From contig JAOASD010000014.1 in the NCBI GenBank assembly GCA_025210265.1, forward strand, positions 1 through 55,452: 55,452 nucleotides of DNA, read 5' to 3'. Below are positions 1 to 8,194 of this stretch, in pieces. Below the pieces are notes generated by a model, which was given only the letters and a program-made list of their open reading frames with translations, had not been told where the DNA came from and did not search any database. Each line of letters starts with the position of its first letter. The first letter of the stretch is position 1. Origin of the DNA: Pelagimonas sp. (lineage in GTDB: Bacteria; Pseudomonadota; Alphaproteobacteria; Rhodobacterales; Rhodobacteraceae). A program made the position numbers and the translations under genes.

Positions 1-551
<551 letters not shown>

Positions 552-556
552 CTGAA

Positions 557-1015
557 ATGGATACATTGGTAACCTTCTTTAATGCACACGCTTCATTGAT
601 CACGCAGTTCATCTTGGCTGTCGTTGGCGGCGGTATTATTTCGGCGTATTTGACCGAAAGGTGGACGCGGAGGCGGGAGCGCAACGCATTGTTTGTTGAC
701 CACCTAGCTCAGCTCATTCGAAGCTATCATGGATATGTTCGCGCACTAAACCAACCGCACTCGCGTCGTTCGGCACATGAGTTGGATCAAGCGCATGCTT
801 CATTATACGCGGAAGCCAAATTGCTAGGCCTTTCTGAGCTCCTTAGTACTGAAAGCGAAGAGTTTCTTCAGCTAGCTGATGATATGTTCAAAGTTCGAAG
901 GAACGAGGCGGAAACGAAAGTTGAAATTGAAGCCGACCTAAAACCAATTTTCTCGCGTTTTGGGAACACATTGGATCGCGTACAGGAGAAGCTTAGAAGG
1001 TCAGGTGTTTTCTGA
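557..1015 (+). CDS. Small membrane-anchored protein of unknown function
   Basis: A 152-residue protein. Residues about 14-33 form one hydrophobic helix (LITQFILAVVGGGIISAYL) followed at once by the basic stretch TERWTRRRERN, so the N-terminus is probably outside and the rest is a cytoplasmic helical domain by the positive-inside rule. The remainder is charged and helix-prone with a possible coiled coil near 110-145. It starts 5 bp after the previous stop, suggesting one transcript. The layout (one N-terminal helix, basic juncture, soluble helical domain) recurs in small phage and defence-island membrane proteins, but no family is recognised. AT-rich composition supports horizontal origin. Confidence 0.6.
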   Translation: MDTLVTFFNAHASLITQFILAVVGGGIISAYLTERWTRRRERNALFVDHLAQLIRSYHGYVRALNQPHSRRSAHELDQAHASLYAEAKLLGLSELLSTESEEFLQLADDMFKVRRNEAETKVEIEADLKPIFSRFGNTLDRVQEKLRRSGVF

Positions 1016-1500
1016 GTTCAATTAATGAGTGTTTCGGCAAACGTTTTTTGACTTTGATTGATTTGATGCCTTGGCATGACATGTCCATGCTCCGATCTAG
1101 CACAGGCTTAGCGCAATTCGGTTTAGACCCAACAATATTAACGAGTTAACCCGCCGTGACGCGCATTGAAAACCCACTGCTCTATAAGGATTTGTTTCGC
1201 CGCTTCCCAAAAGCGTAACCGTATATACCCATGCAACACGACGAAATTCCGTCTGTTGACCGAGAATCCAGATTCCCGGAGGCTGATGCACGAACAGCGC
1301 TTCCGTAGCTAATCTATTGCATGGAACAGACTGAATCTCAAAGAAAAGTACATTCTTCTCGCTGTATTGAAACGAGCTTTGGGGCCAGTTTTTGTCCAGA
1401 CTCGAGCGTGGAAACTCTAAACTTGCCGCCTAGTGAAACACCTCCGAAAACGCTAATCTGAGCAAGCGCCGATGACTGGTGGATCGTAAGCGCCCGGTTT
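1016..1500. other. Gene-poor stretch in the mobile-region scar
   Basis: About 485 bp with no convincing gene; open frames on either strand are short and of low coding quality. The one item of note is CCACTGCTCTA at 1174-1184, identical to 3047-3057 inside tRNA-Phe, with two further matching bases upstream after one mismatch. It could be a decayed attachment-site copy or chance. Confidence 0.6.
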
Positions 1501-1797
1501 CTACCGCAGTGGCTGTTTCTTGACACGTTCGATGATGTCCGGCTCGTCGGCGAAGTCATCGAGGAAGCTGTGCCATTCATTGATTGAGACACGCGCGTTT
1601 GCGAGCATGTCCTGTAGTTCTTCGATGCCGTCACCTGTCAGCGCGGTGATGTAGTCTTCTTCGCCTGTTTGGACGCTGACGATGTTGCCGTAGGTCAGGT
1701 TGTAGTCGTTGCTGACGATTGCCTTGAGAAGCTCTTGATCCTCGCCCAACCGGTTGGCGACATGTTCGATGGAACAGACATAGGTCAGTGCAGCCAT
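1501..1797 (-). CDS. Hypothetical acidic protein beside IS66 remnant
   Basis: A 98-residue acidic protein starting MAALTYVCSIEHVANRLGED, with a GTG three bases upstream as an alternative start. Its ATG overlaps the TGA of the IS66-tail frame as TGATG, so it could be translated by coupling. Predicted mostly helical, with no signal peptide or membrane segment. It has no motif I can assign to a toxin, antitoxin or DNA-binding fold. From memory, similar small proteins sit next to IS66-type transposases in Rhodobacteraceae, so it may be an IS passenger gene; that is inference. Unlike its neighbours it has no internal stop or frameshift. Confidence 0.55.
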   Translation of the reverse strand: MAALTYVCSIEHVANRLGEDQELLKAIVSNDYNLTYGNIVSVQTGEEDYITALTGDGIEELQDMLANARVSINEWHSFLDDFADEPDIIERVKKQPLR

Positions 1798-1907
1798 CAC
1801 GCTGCCCGACTGTTTGTCTGGGTTGCGGGCTTCCAGCTCCAGGGAAGCAACTCGTCGAGCCGGTTGATTTTGTGATCGTGGATGCGGCTGATGATGTCTG
1901 TCAGGTA
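1797..1907 (-). pseudogene. IS66-family transposase C-terminal fragment
   Basis: The frame ending at 1797 reads YLTDIISRIHDHKINRLDEL followed by LPWSWKP. The pattern [W/Y]L-x-D-[V/I]-L/I-x-R-I...R-[I/L]-D-E/D-L-LPW is the extreme C-terminus of IS66 transposase (TnpC). Nothing upstream in this frame resembles the DDE catalytic core; it changes instead into tyrosine-recombinase sequence in another frame. Only about 36 codons survive, so this is the scar of an IS66 insertion or of recombination between two elements, not a working transposase. Confidence 0.65.
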
Positions 1908-2191
1908 AGCACCGGCATCACCACAACCTGAGTTTTCCGCTGCCGTTGAGGCAGACGCACGTGTATCTGCCCTGTGCGCCCCTGCACATCGGCCACGGTC
2001 AAAGCCAGCAGATCGCTGGCGCGCAGCAGCGTGTCCAGCGCTGTCCCAAGCAACGCCAGATCGTGCCAGTTCTCTTGGCGACGCAGATACTGCTCCAACT
2101 GCTGAATGTCCGTAAGCGTGAAAGGACGTTTCTGCCCCACAATCCGCCCTCGGTTCCACGCCCGTTTTTTTGGTGGCCTGAGGGCCGTCAT
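1901..2191 (-). pseudogene. Truncated tyrosine recombinase (small integrase type)
   Basis: Starts MTALRPPKKRAWNRGRIVGQ and continues to LLRASDLLALTVADVQ. This matches the short (roughly 200-residue) integrase-like proteins of alphaproteobacterial islands, and the Arg in LLRASDLL is the expected first catalytic Arg. The frame stops after 96 residues at the junction with the IS66 remnant. The C-terminal half, with the His-x-x-Arg box and nucleophilic Tyr, is absent, so it cannot be an active recombinase. The N-terminal part is uninterrupted, pointing to loss by a single rearrangement rather than slow decay. Confidence 0.7.
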
Positions 2192-2207
2192 CGTTTTCAG
2201 GGGTTAA

Positions 2208-2353
2208 GCTTTCGCTGCTGCCAAAAGCGAAAGCTATTTTAGTGAGTAACAGTCTTGGTTGCCGGGTGTTCCGGTCGCCCTGCACAGGAGTCCGCTAGAT
2301 GGAACAGCCACCAAAACCTCCCCTTAAGCCTACGCGCGGTTTCGCTTTTGGCA
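2208..2353. repeat. Inverted repeats between integrase fragments
   Basis: TGCCAAAAGCGAAA at 2219-2232 recurs as its exact reverse complement at 2340-2353. The left copy lies in a hairpin with 10-bp arms (AGCTTTCGCT at 2208-2217 and its complement at 2226-2235). The right copy overlaps the near-palindrome GCTTTTGGCAAAAGC. The two copies bracket about 105 bp without a gene, between the two recombinase fragments. They may be end repeats of a lost element or recombination-site arms. Confidence 0.55.
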
Positions 2354-2401
2354 AAAGCAAAGGTCGATTTTTGTTTGAAGATTTATTTGGAGCAGTCGAA
2401 C

Positions 2402-2878
2402 CTACTCGCTGTCGTCAGACAACTCCACCAAACGGGCGGCTTTGATATAGTCCCAGAAACGGTCAAAAGCGTCTGACAAAGAAAACTCAGGCTCTGCTAC
2501 CAGCCCGAGAACCGCGCCTTGCTCCGGCGGGTTTTGTTCACCCGTGATCAATACCCGTAGCCGCTCCAAAAGCTCAGCGTCGGTCAAGTCTGCCGCTGGT
2601 TTGGGCGTGAATCCAAATTGCCGTTGTACGGCTGCTGCGGCGCGATACCGCTCTGCCTGATCCTGAGCGCAAAGCGAGACGCCTCTGGCTTTGGCGTCCT
2701 GCCAGTCCTGCTCAAGCCGGGCCGAAATGGCGGCTGCCATACGCTTGGCTTCGGTGAAGTCCCCAGTCTTGAGTGAAAAACTGATCAGAGGCTTGCGCTC
2801 TACATCCGCGAACTCGCGCGGGACGGAGCGATAGTAGTGCCACCAGCGACCTTTCTGCTTGAGATGTGTGCCCCACAT
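2402..2878 (-). pseudogene. Truncated integrase, N-terminal domain only
   Basis: The 158 residues begin MWGTHLKQKGRWWHYYRSVP, the signature start of DUF6538-type phage/island integrases, with the usual 'PREF..V..K..I..SLKTGD..EAKR' region. The frame ends in TAG just where the core-binding domain should begin (...ARLVELSDDSE). Family members exceed 400 residues and continue into a tyrosine-recombinase catalytic domain, of which nothing is found downstream in any frame. The gene points away from tRNA-Phe, starting 123 bp beyond its 3' end, the classic position of an island integrase beside its tRNA attachment site. It is broken, so the island end is fixed in place. Confidence 0.75.
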
Positions 2879-3000
2879 GAGACCGGATCCCTTTGTCCAG
2901 AAATTGTCCAGACTGGCCTATTCCAGCTGAACGCGGGATCACGCTACATTGAATGAAATCAGCCACTTAGGGGCGGGGTTCCGTCGCTATCTTGGACTAA

Positions 3001-3076
3001 TGGTGCCCGGGGGCGGAATCGAACCACCGACACGAGGATTTTCAATCCACTGCTCTACCCCTGAGCTACCCGGGCA
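3001..3076 (-). tRNA. tRNA-Phe (GAA)
   Basis: The minus strand folds as a standard cloverleaf: acceptor TGCCCGG paired with CCGGGCA, D arm around AGCTCAGGGGTAGAGC, anticodon stem-loop GGATTGAAAATCC giving anticodon GAA, and T arm GGTTCGATTCC. CCA is encoded at 3003-3001. The 3' end faces the truncated integrase, so this gene probably served as the attachment site. No further tRNA was seen in the window. Confidence 0.95.
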
Positions 3077-3223
3077 CTGGGTGAAGGCGTCGCCTTCGGG
3101 TGAGGGCGGTCTAATGGTTGTTCGGGGGAGTGTCCAGAGCTTTTTTGAAAGTTTTTTTCTTTTATCTTGAGCGGGGTTGCGCCCGGCTTTTCAAACCTGC
3201 CGCAGGGGGCTACATCTGATCCT

Positions 3224-4294
3224 ATGGCGCTTGTTTTTGACAATCTTCGCAGCTTTCTCGATCATGGGTTTGACGAGGTGATCGACGTGCGCAGCCCGGC
3301 TGAATTTGCCGAGGATCACGTGCCTGGCGCGATTAACCTGCCCGTACTGGACAACGAAGAACGCGCCCGCGTCGGCACGATCTATAAACAGCAATCCCCG
3401 TTTAAGGCGCGCAAGATCGGGGCGGCGCTGGTGTTTCGCAACGCCTCGGACCATGTGGAACATACGCTGTCTCATCACGAGGGCGACTGGCGGCCGCTGG
3501 TCTATTGCTGGCGGGGCGGGCAACGATCCGGGTCGTTTGCCTGGTTGCTGCGTGAAATCGGCTGGCGGGCGGAGCTGGTGCAGGGCGGTTATCAACGCTA
3601 TCGGCGGTTGGTGAACCAGGCGCTGTATCAGCAGCCGCTGCCGCATCGTCTGGTGATGCTGGGCGGGCATACAGGCACGGCCAAGACGGCTCTGTTGGCG
3701 CGGCTGCGGGCCCGTGATGTGCAGGTGTTGGACCTTGAGGGGCTGGCTTGTCACCGGGGGTCTTTGCTGGGGGCGATGCCGGGCGGGCAGCCGGGGCAGA
3801 AAGGGTTTGAAACCGCGCTTGTTCAGGCGTTGCATCGGCTGGATCCCACGCGGCCCGTGCTGGTCGAGGCAGAAAGTTCGAAGATCGGAGAGCTGAACCT
3901 GCCACCCGCCTTGTGGGAGGCCATGAAGCACGCCCCCTGGATTACCGTGTCGGCCCCATTGCAGGCGCGCGCGGCCTATCTGGCCGTGGCCTATCGCGAT
4001 ATTCTGGACGATGCAGAGCGCCTGCGGGCGCGGTTGCAACCTTTGCGGTTTCATCGCAGTCACGCGCTGGTGGATCACTGGGAAAGTTTGATCGCCTCGG
4101 GGGATCGGCTTGGGCTGTGTGCCTCTCTGGCGCGTGACCATTACGATCCGGCCTATACGAAATCCATGCGGGCGATTGCGCCGCGGATTTTGCATCAATT
4201 TGACAGCCCGACATTGGACGTCGCCGGTCAGGAGGCGCTGGCAGAGCAGATCGCAAAGGCTCTGGTGCCTCTCGCTCAGTCGAACGTGATCTGA
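3224..4294 (+). CDS. mnmH: tRNA 2-selenouridine synthase (MnmH/SelU)
   Basis: Replaces sulfur by selenium at the wobble 2-thiouridine of some tRNAs, using selenophosphate from SelD, through a geranylated intermediate. The 356-residue protein has an N-terminal rhodanese domain (about 8-128) with catalytic Cys95 in YCWRGGQRSGS, then a P-loop GGHTGTAKT at 147-155; both are diagnostic. ATG at 3224 is chosen because the rhodanese fold begins immediately after it; a TTG at 3167 would add 19 unconserved residues. It converges on selD, and the two reading frames overlap by 19 bp at their 3' ends. Length is normal for the family. Confidence 0.95.
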   Translation: MALVFDNLRSFLDHGFDEVIDVRSPAEFAEDHVPGAINLPVLDNEERARVGTIYKQQSPFKARKIGAALVFRNASDHVEHTLSHHEGDWRPLVYCWRGGQRSGSFAWLLREIGWRAELVQGGYQRYRRLVNQALYQQPLPHRLVMLGGHTGTAKTALLARLRARDVQVLDLEGLACHRGSLLGAMPGGQPGQKGFETALVQALHRLDPTRPVLVEAESSKIGELNLPPALWEAMKHAPWITVSAPLQARAAYLAVAYRDILDDAERLRARLQPLRFHRSHALVDHWESLIASGDRLGLCASLARDHYDPAYTKSMRAIAPRILHQFDSPTLDVAGQEALAEQIAKALVPLAQSNVI

Positions 4295-6495
4295 CCCGCC
4301 TGATCCGTGATCTGACCGATATGGGCGGCATGATAGCCTGCGTCCTGTAGGGCGGCCAGAACCGGGGCCGGGTCGCCGGGGAGCGCGGCCAGCAACCCGC
4401 CAGCGGTTTGTGGATCGAACATCAGATCGGTTTCGGGCTGGCCCCCCGCATGGGGCAATTCGGGATGTGCCCCGGCATGGGGCAATGCGGGATGTGCCCC
4501 GGAATGGGGCAACAGGGCCCGGTTTTCCGGGTAAAGGGTCGAGCGTATCCCAGCGCGGGCCAGATCCAGCGCCCCTTGCATCAACGGAACGCGCGTGGGC
4601 CACAGGTTGGCCCCGACCTGCGAGGCTTCGCAGATATTTAACAAATGCCCAGCCAGTCCGAATCCGGTCACATCAGTCATCGCCCGTGTGCCTGCCTGCG
4701 CCAAAATGGTCGACGCCCGCCCCTGTGGTTGTTGCATCTGGGCCAGCGCGGCCATGACATCCGCGCCGTGGGCGGCCCTGGCCATTTCTGCGGCCATAAT
4801 CACCCCGGATCCCAGGGGCTTGGTCAAAATCAAGGCATCTCCGGCCTGCGCTCCGGCTGTGGTGATCGGGGCGGTCTCGCACAGCCCTGTGACCGTAAAG
4901 CCAAAGCTCCATTCGCTGCCCAGACTGCTATGGCCGCCCAAAAGTGCCGCGCCATTTTCTGCCAGCAGGCGCTGTGTGGCGTGCATGATTTCGGTCAGGC
5001 TACGCTCTGCCAAAGCGGGCGACATGCGGGGCAGGATCAGGTTTGCGGTGGCTCCCTGCGGCACGGCCCCCATGGACCACACGTCGCCTAATGCGTGTAT
5101 AGCGGCGATCCGTACCATCATCACCGGATCGTCCACCAGCGCGCGCAGATGGTCTGTGCTGATCACCTGCCGGTGTGTGCCAAAGTTCAGGACCGCAGCA
5201 TCATCACCGGGGATCTGTTCGACATCCGCGCGTGTGGAGGCAGGGAGGCCGGACAGGGCTGTCGCCAGCGCCCCGCGCCCCACCTTTGATCCGCACCCGC
5301 CGCAAAAGGGTTTGTCGCCAAGGGCCTCAACACTGCCGCTGGTCCGTTCTTTGGGCAAGGCGGCTTGATCCATTTGCGGCAGCTCCCGGAACTGGTCCAT
5401 AAAGGTCCGGTCGATGTGGTCCTTCCAACGCCAGAGCAAGGGGCCGGAGAACGTCATGCCATAGCGGTCGGCCAGGGCGGATTTGTGCCCCAAAGAGATC
5501 AGTTTCAGATAGTCTTTTTGCGGCTTGTATGCGCGCATTTTCTGGGTGCCGCGCAGGGCGGCCCGTAGGTTTTCAAACAGGATTGGGGCTTGGCGCACCG
5601 CATAGACCCCGGCTTTGGGCCGAGGGGCGAATTGCATGTGCGCACAATCCCCGGTTGCGAAAATCGCGGGGTCCGAGCTTTGCAGGAAAGGATTGACGGT
5701 GATGAACCCGTCATGCAGATCAAGCCCGCTTTGCGCCAGCCAACCATGGGGCTGCGCGCCTGCAGCGCCGGTGATAAACGCGGCATGGATGTCAGGGGCA
5801 TCTTCCATCACGATGGTCCCTGCGCGGATCTGTGCGATCCGGGCGTTTTCCACCAAGATGATCCCCAGCGCACCCATTGCATCACGCAGACGCCGGGCAG
5901 AGCGGTGCGGCAAGGCTGCCAGCACGGCCCCACGGTCGATCAGATGAATGGTGGCGCTGCGGCGATCCCGCTGCATGGCATGGGCAAATGCCATGGCGAT
6001 TTCCGCCCCGGCCACGCCCCCGCCAATCACGGCAATGCTGGCGGGGCCGTCGCCCGCGCGGTACGCGGCCCAACTCTGGGCGAAAGTATCCAGCGGCTTG
6101 GCGGGCACGGCATGGTCTGCAAAGCCGACAAGATTGGGCATTTCGCTGGTGATGCCCACATCAATTGACGCCACATCAAACCCGATCGGAGGACGGTCAG
6201 GCACATGGATCTGCCGCTGTTTCAGGTCGATCCCATCGACCGCGCCCAGGATCAGACGCGCGCCTGCGAAACGGGCCAGTTTGACCAGATCAATATCCAG
6301 CGCGTCGCGTGTGTAATGTCCTGCCAGATGGCCCGGCAGCATACCTGAATAGGGGGCGGTTGGGCCGGGATTGATCACGGTCAGGCGCGCGCCGGCCAGC
6401 GGGGTCATGCCCCATTTGCGCAGCAGCAACGCATGGCTGTGGCCGCCGCCGATCAGAACCAGATCCTTTGACAGGGGCAGGGGGCTGGGCGTCAT
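4276..6495 (-). CDS. selD: FAD oxidoreductase-SelD fusion, selenophosphate synthase
   Basis: A 739-residue fusion. Residues 1-380 form an NDH-2-like pyridine-nucleotide/FAD oxidoreductase (LIGGGHSHALLL at 14-25, second nucleotide site AVIGGGVAGAE, and FATGDCAHM near 279). Residues about 385-739 are selenide, water dikinase, making selenophosphate from selenide and ATP. In FCGGCGSKVG, Cys401 and Lys404 align with E. coli Cys17 and Lys20, so this is a Cys enzyme, not a selenoprotein. The fusion occurs in other Rhodobacteraceae; the oxidoreductase may supply reduced selenium, but that is inferred. Three imperfect 9-residue repeats lie just before the conserved LMFDPQTAGGLL. No selA, selB or selC is in the window, so mnmH is the only visible user. 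Confidence 0.93.
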   Translation of the reverse strand: MTPSPLPLSKDLVLIGGGHSHALLLRKWGMTPLAGARLTVINPGPTAPYSGMLPGHLAGHYTRDALDIDLVKLARFAGARLILGAVDGIDLKQRQIHVPDRPPIGFDVASIDVGITSEMPNLVGFADHAVPAKPLDTFAQSWAAYRAGDGPASIAVIGGGVAGAEIAMAFAHAMQRDRRSATIHLIDRGAVLAALPHRSARRLRDAMGALGIILVENARIAQIRAGTIVMEDAPDIHAAFITGAAGAQPHGWLAQSGLDLHDGFITVNPFLQSSDPAIFATGDCAHMQFAPRPKAGVYAVRQAPILFENLRAALRGTQKMRAYKPQKDYLKLISLGHKSALADRYGMTFSGPLLWRWKDHIDRTFMDQFRELPQMDQAALPKERTSGSVEALGDKPFCGGCGSKVGRGALATALSGLPASTRADVEQIPGDDAAVLNFGTHRQVISTDHLRALVDDPVMMVRIAAIHALGDVWSMGAVPQGATANLILPRMSPALAERSLTEIMHATQRLLAENGAALLGGHSSLGSEWSFGFTVTGLCETAPITTAGAQAGDALILTKPLGSGVIMAAEMARAAHGADVMAALAQMQQPQGRASTILAQAGTRAMTDVTGFGLAGHLLNICEASQVGANLWPTRVPLMQGALDLARAGIRSTLYPENRALLPHSGAHPALPHAGAHPELPHAGGQPETDLMFDPQTAGGLLAALPGDPAPVLAALQDAGYHAAHIGQITDQAGQITFD
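4443..4523. repeat. 27-bp tandem repeat, three units, inside selD
   Basis: Units start at 4443, 4470 and 4497; each is 27 bp, with the first two nearly identical and the third diverging in its second half. Read in the selD frame (minus) they encode LPHSGAHPA, LPHAGAHPE and LPHAGGQPE. The unit length is a multiple of three, so copy-number change keeps the frame. The insertion sits in a surface loop immediately before the LMFDPQTAGG motif. Confidence 0.9.
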
Positions 6496-6587
6496 GGCTA
6501 TATCCTTTGAGGCGCGCCCGATCTGTCGCAGCCACCGAGGCCAAGCGCAAGACGCCTTGTGGTCACATCACCGTGCCCGTCCTGAGC

Positions 6588-7115
6588 CTAGAACAATTCA
6601 ATGCCTGCAGGCTGTGGTGGAGGCGGCGGCGGTGGCGGCAGTTCAGGTTCCAGATCGCCAGTGACCATCAATTGTCGGACCACGCCGGTTGTGGGCCAGA
6701 ACCGTATCCGCCGTGCCGAAGTGCCACCGACGCTTTCTGCCAGGCAGGTTATGTCTTCTTCGGCCAAAAAATTGCGGGCAAATTCGATGTTTGAGGCACC
6801 GATATTGCGCAGGTTGCCGATCATGCGGGCGCCACCAAACATTTTCGCTTCCAGCCGATCGCGCGCGGCCCCGCGTTTCAAAAGGCCGTTGATCAGCAAT
6901 TCCATAGCATTGGCACCATAGCGCATATTGCCGGTGTCGTCCCCTTGGCCGCCGGGCAAAAGGAAGTGGTTCATGCCGCCAATCCCGCGCGTCCGATCGC
7001 ACAGGCATACAGCGATGCAACTGCCCAGAACCGTCGTCAGGACCGCGTCAGGGGCGTCGGAAATGGCGAAATCCCCTTGTATGACGTTGATAAACCGCTC
7101 CTTTCTGTGGGTCAT
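6588..7115 (-). CDS. cheD: Chemoreceptor glutamine deamidase CheD
   Basis: Deamidates glutamines in chemoreceptors and in some bacteria also docks with phosphatases. In 175 residues the triad is visible: Thr27, Cys33 (VLGSCIAVC) and His50 (GGMNHFLLP), with the same spacing as T. maritima CheD Thr21/Cys27/His44. ATG at 7115 overlaps the cheB stop as ATGA. After the domain come eight consecutive prolines from a GGC/GGT-type microsatellite (about 6615-6640 on the plus strand) and the tail QPAGIELF. The preceding 119-residue protein ends similarly (GEAELF), which suggests a shared docking peptide. Last gene of the operon; its TAG stop coincides with a 14-nt match to the MITE end at 40257-40270. 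Confidence 0.93.
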   Translation of the reverse strand: MTHRKERFINVIQGDFAISDAPDAVLTTVLGSCIAVCLCDRTRGIGGMNHFLLPGGQGDDTGNMRYGANAMELLINGLLKRGAARDRLEAKMFGGARMIGNLRNIGASNIEFARNFLAEEDITCLAESVGGTSARRIRFWPTTGVVRQLMVTGDLEPELPPPPPPPPQPAGIELF

Positions 7116-8182
7116 GATCTGGCCCTTTCCATGTGGGGTGTGGGGCGTATTGGAAGAGCCTGAAGCGCGCGCCCAATCTGGTTCAGTGGCAGAATTTGAC
7201 TGGCGGCTCCCAGCTCTGTCGCGGCGCGGGGCATCCCGTACACGACCGAGCTCTCCTGATCCTGCGCAATTGTGTGGGCTCCGGCGCGGCGCAGCGCCAG
7301 CAAACCGTCTGCCCCATCGCGCCCCATTCCGGTCAGCAGGGCTGCTGTGACCTTGGCCCCCAAAGCGGTGCCTGATCGAAACAGCATGTCGACAGATGGC
7401 AGATGCCCGGACACGGGCAGGCCGTCCACCAGGGCGCATCGCAATGGCCCGCGGTCTGAAAGGGTTAAATGGCGTCGCAGTCCGGCGCCGATATGGATGT
7501 GACCGTGTTCCAGAGGCGCGCCGTCCTTGGCCAAAGAGACATTGGCATGGCATTGGCGATCCAGCAGCGCAGCCAGACTTTCACCAAAACCCGCGCCCGT
7601 ATGTTGTACAACAAGGGTCGGTGGGCAATTTGCGCCGAATTGGGAGAGAACAGAAATCAGTGCGTCGATTCCGCCGGTGCTGGCACCGATCAAAATAACA
7701 GCGGGTTGTCCCGTGGCCGTTTTAGGGGGCACAGGCGCAGCCAGTATCGGTTTCGCACGGGTTTGCCTGTGTCCCGCTATGGTAGACTGGGGGCGTCCGG
7801 TGAGCGTGGCCTGCAATGTCGCGCTGAGGTCTCGCCGCGATGACGTGGCCGGAAGTTGAGGGAGGCCGATGTTCTGAGCCGTCTGGCCGCCGTCCAGAGA
7901 AAGGACCAGCCATTTCACATTGAGCGACGTGAACAGTTCATGCATGGCGGCGAATTCTGTCTGAGCTGCCAGATCTGATGAAATCACCACCAGGCGGGGC
8001 AGGTGTGCTTCGACCTCATTGAAGGTGTTCATCAGATCGGCGGTGCAGGCTGCGAGGTTGGCCGAGGGGATCATCCTTATTGCGGCGGCGACTTGATCGC
8101 GCAGCCTGTCCTGAGAGATCGCCAGGATGATCGTGTGGGGCTTCAAATTTAGGGGCTCCTGATAATGGGGCGTGATGTGCAA
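7112..8182 (-). CDS. cheB: Chemotaxis methylesterase CheB, degenerate receiver
   Basis: Removes methyl groups from chemoreceptor glutamates. In 356 residues, the C-terminal half holds the esterase triad: Ser168 (LIGASTGG), His194 (VVQHTG) and Asp289 (GMGRDGADG). The N-terminal region has the length of a receiver domain but not its site: the usual acidic pair after beta-1 is replaced (ILAISQDRL) and the phosphoacceptor strand reads LVVISSDLAAQ, with Ser at the expected Asp position and Asp one residue later. Activation by CheA phosphorylation is therefore doubtful. The start is a TTG at 8182, 12 bp after the previous stop, with no strong ribosome-binding site, so translation may depend on coupling. 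Confidence 0.9.
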   Translation of the reverse strand: MHITPHYQEPLNLKPHTIILAISQDRLRDQVAAAIRMIPSANLAACTADLMNTFNEVEAHLPRLVVISSDLAAQTEFAAMHELFTSLNVKWLVLSLDGGQTAQNIGLPQLPATSSRRDLSATLQATLTGRPQSTIAGHRQTRAKPILAAPVPPKTATGQPAVILIGASTGGIDALISVLSQFGANCPPTLVVQHTGAGFGESLAALLDRQCHANVSLAKDGAPLEHGHIHIGAGLRRHLTLSDRGPLRCALVDGLPVSGHLPSVDMLFRSGTALGAKVTAALLTGMGRDGADGLLALRRAGAHTIAQDQESSVVYGMPRAATELGAASQILPLNQIGRALQALPIRPTPHMERARS

Positions 8183-8194
8183 AAATGTCGGGGG

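Noticed and set aside
3191-4603. 470-residue open frame crossing mnmH and the selD end on minus
   Set aside because: Arg/Pro/Gln-rich and spans two convergent real genes.
4276-6495. In-frame TGA selenocysteine in SelD
   Set aside because: The active-site residue is encoded as Cys and there is no in-frame TGA; no selenoprotein was found in the window.
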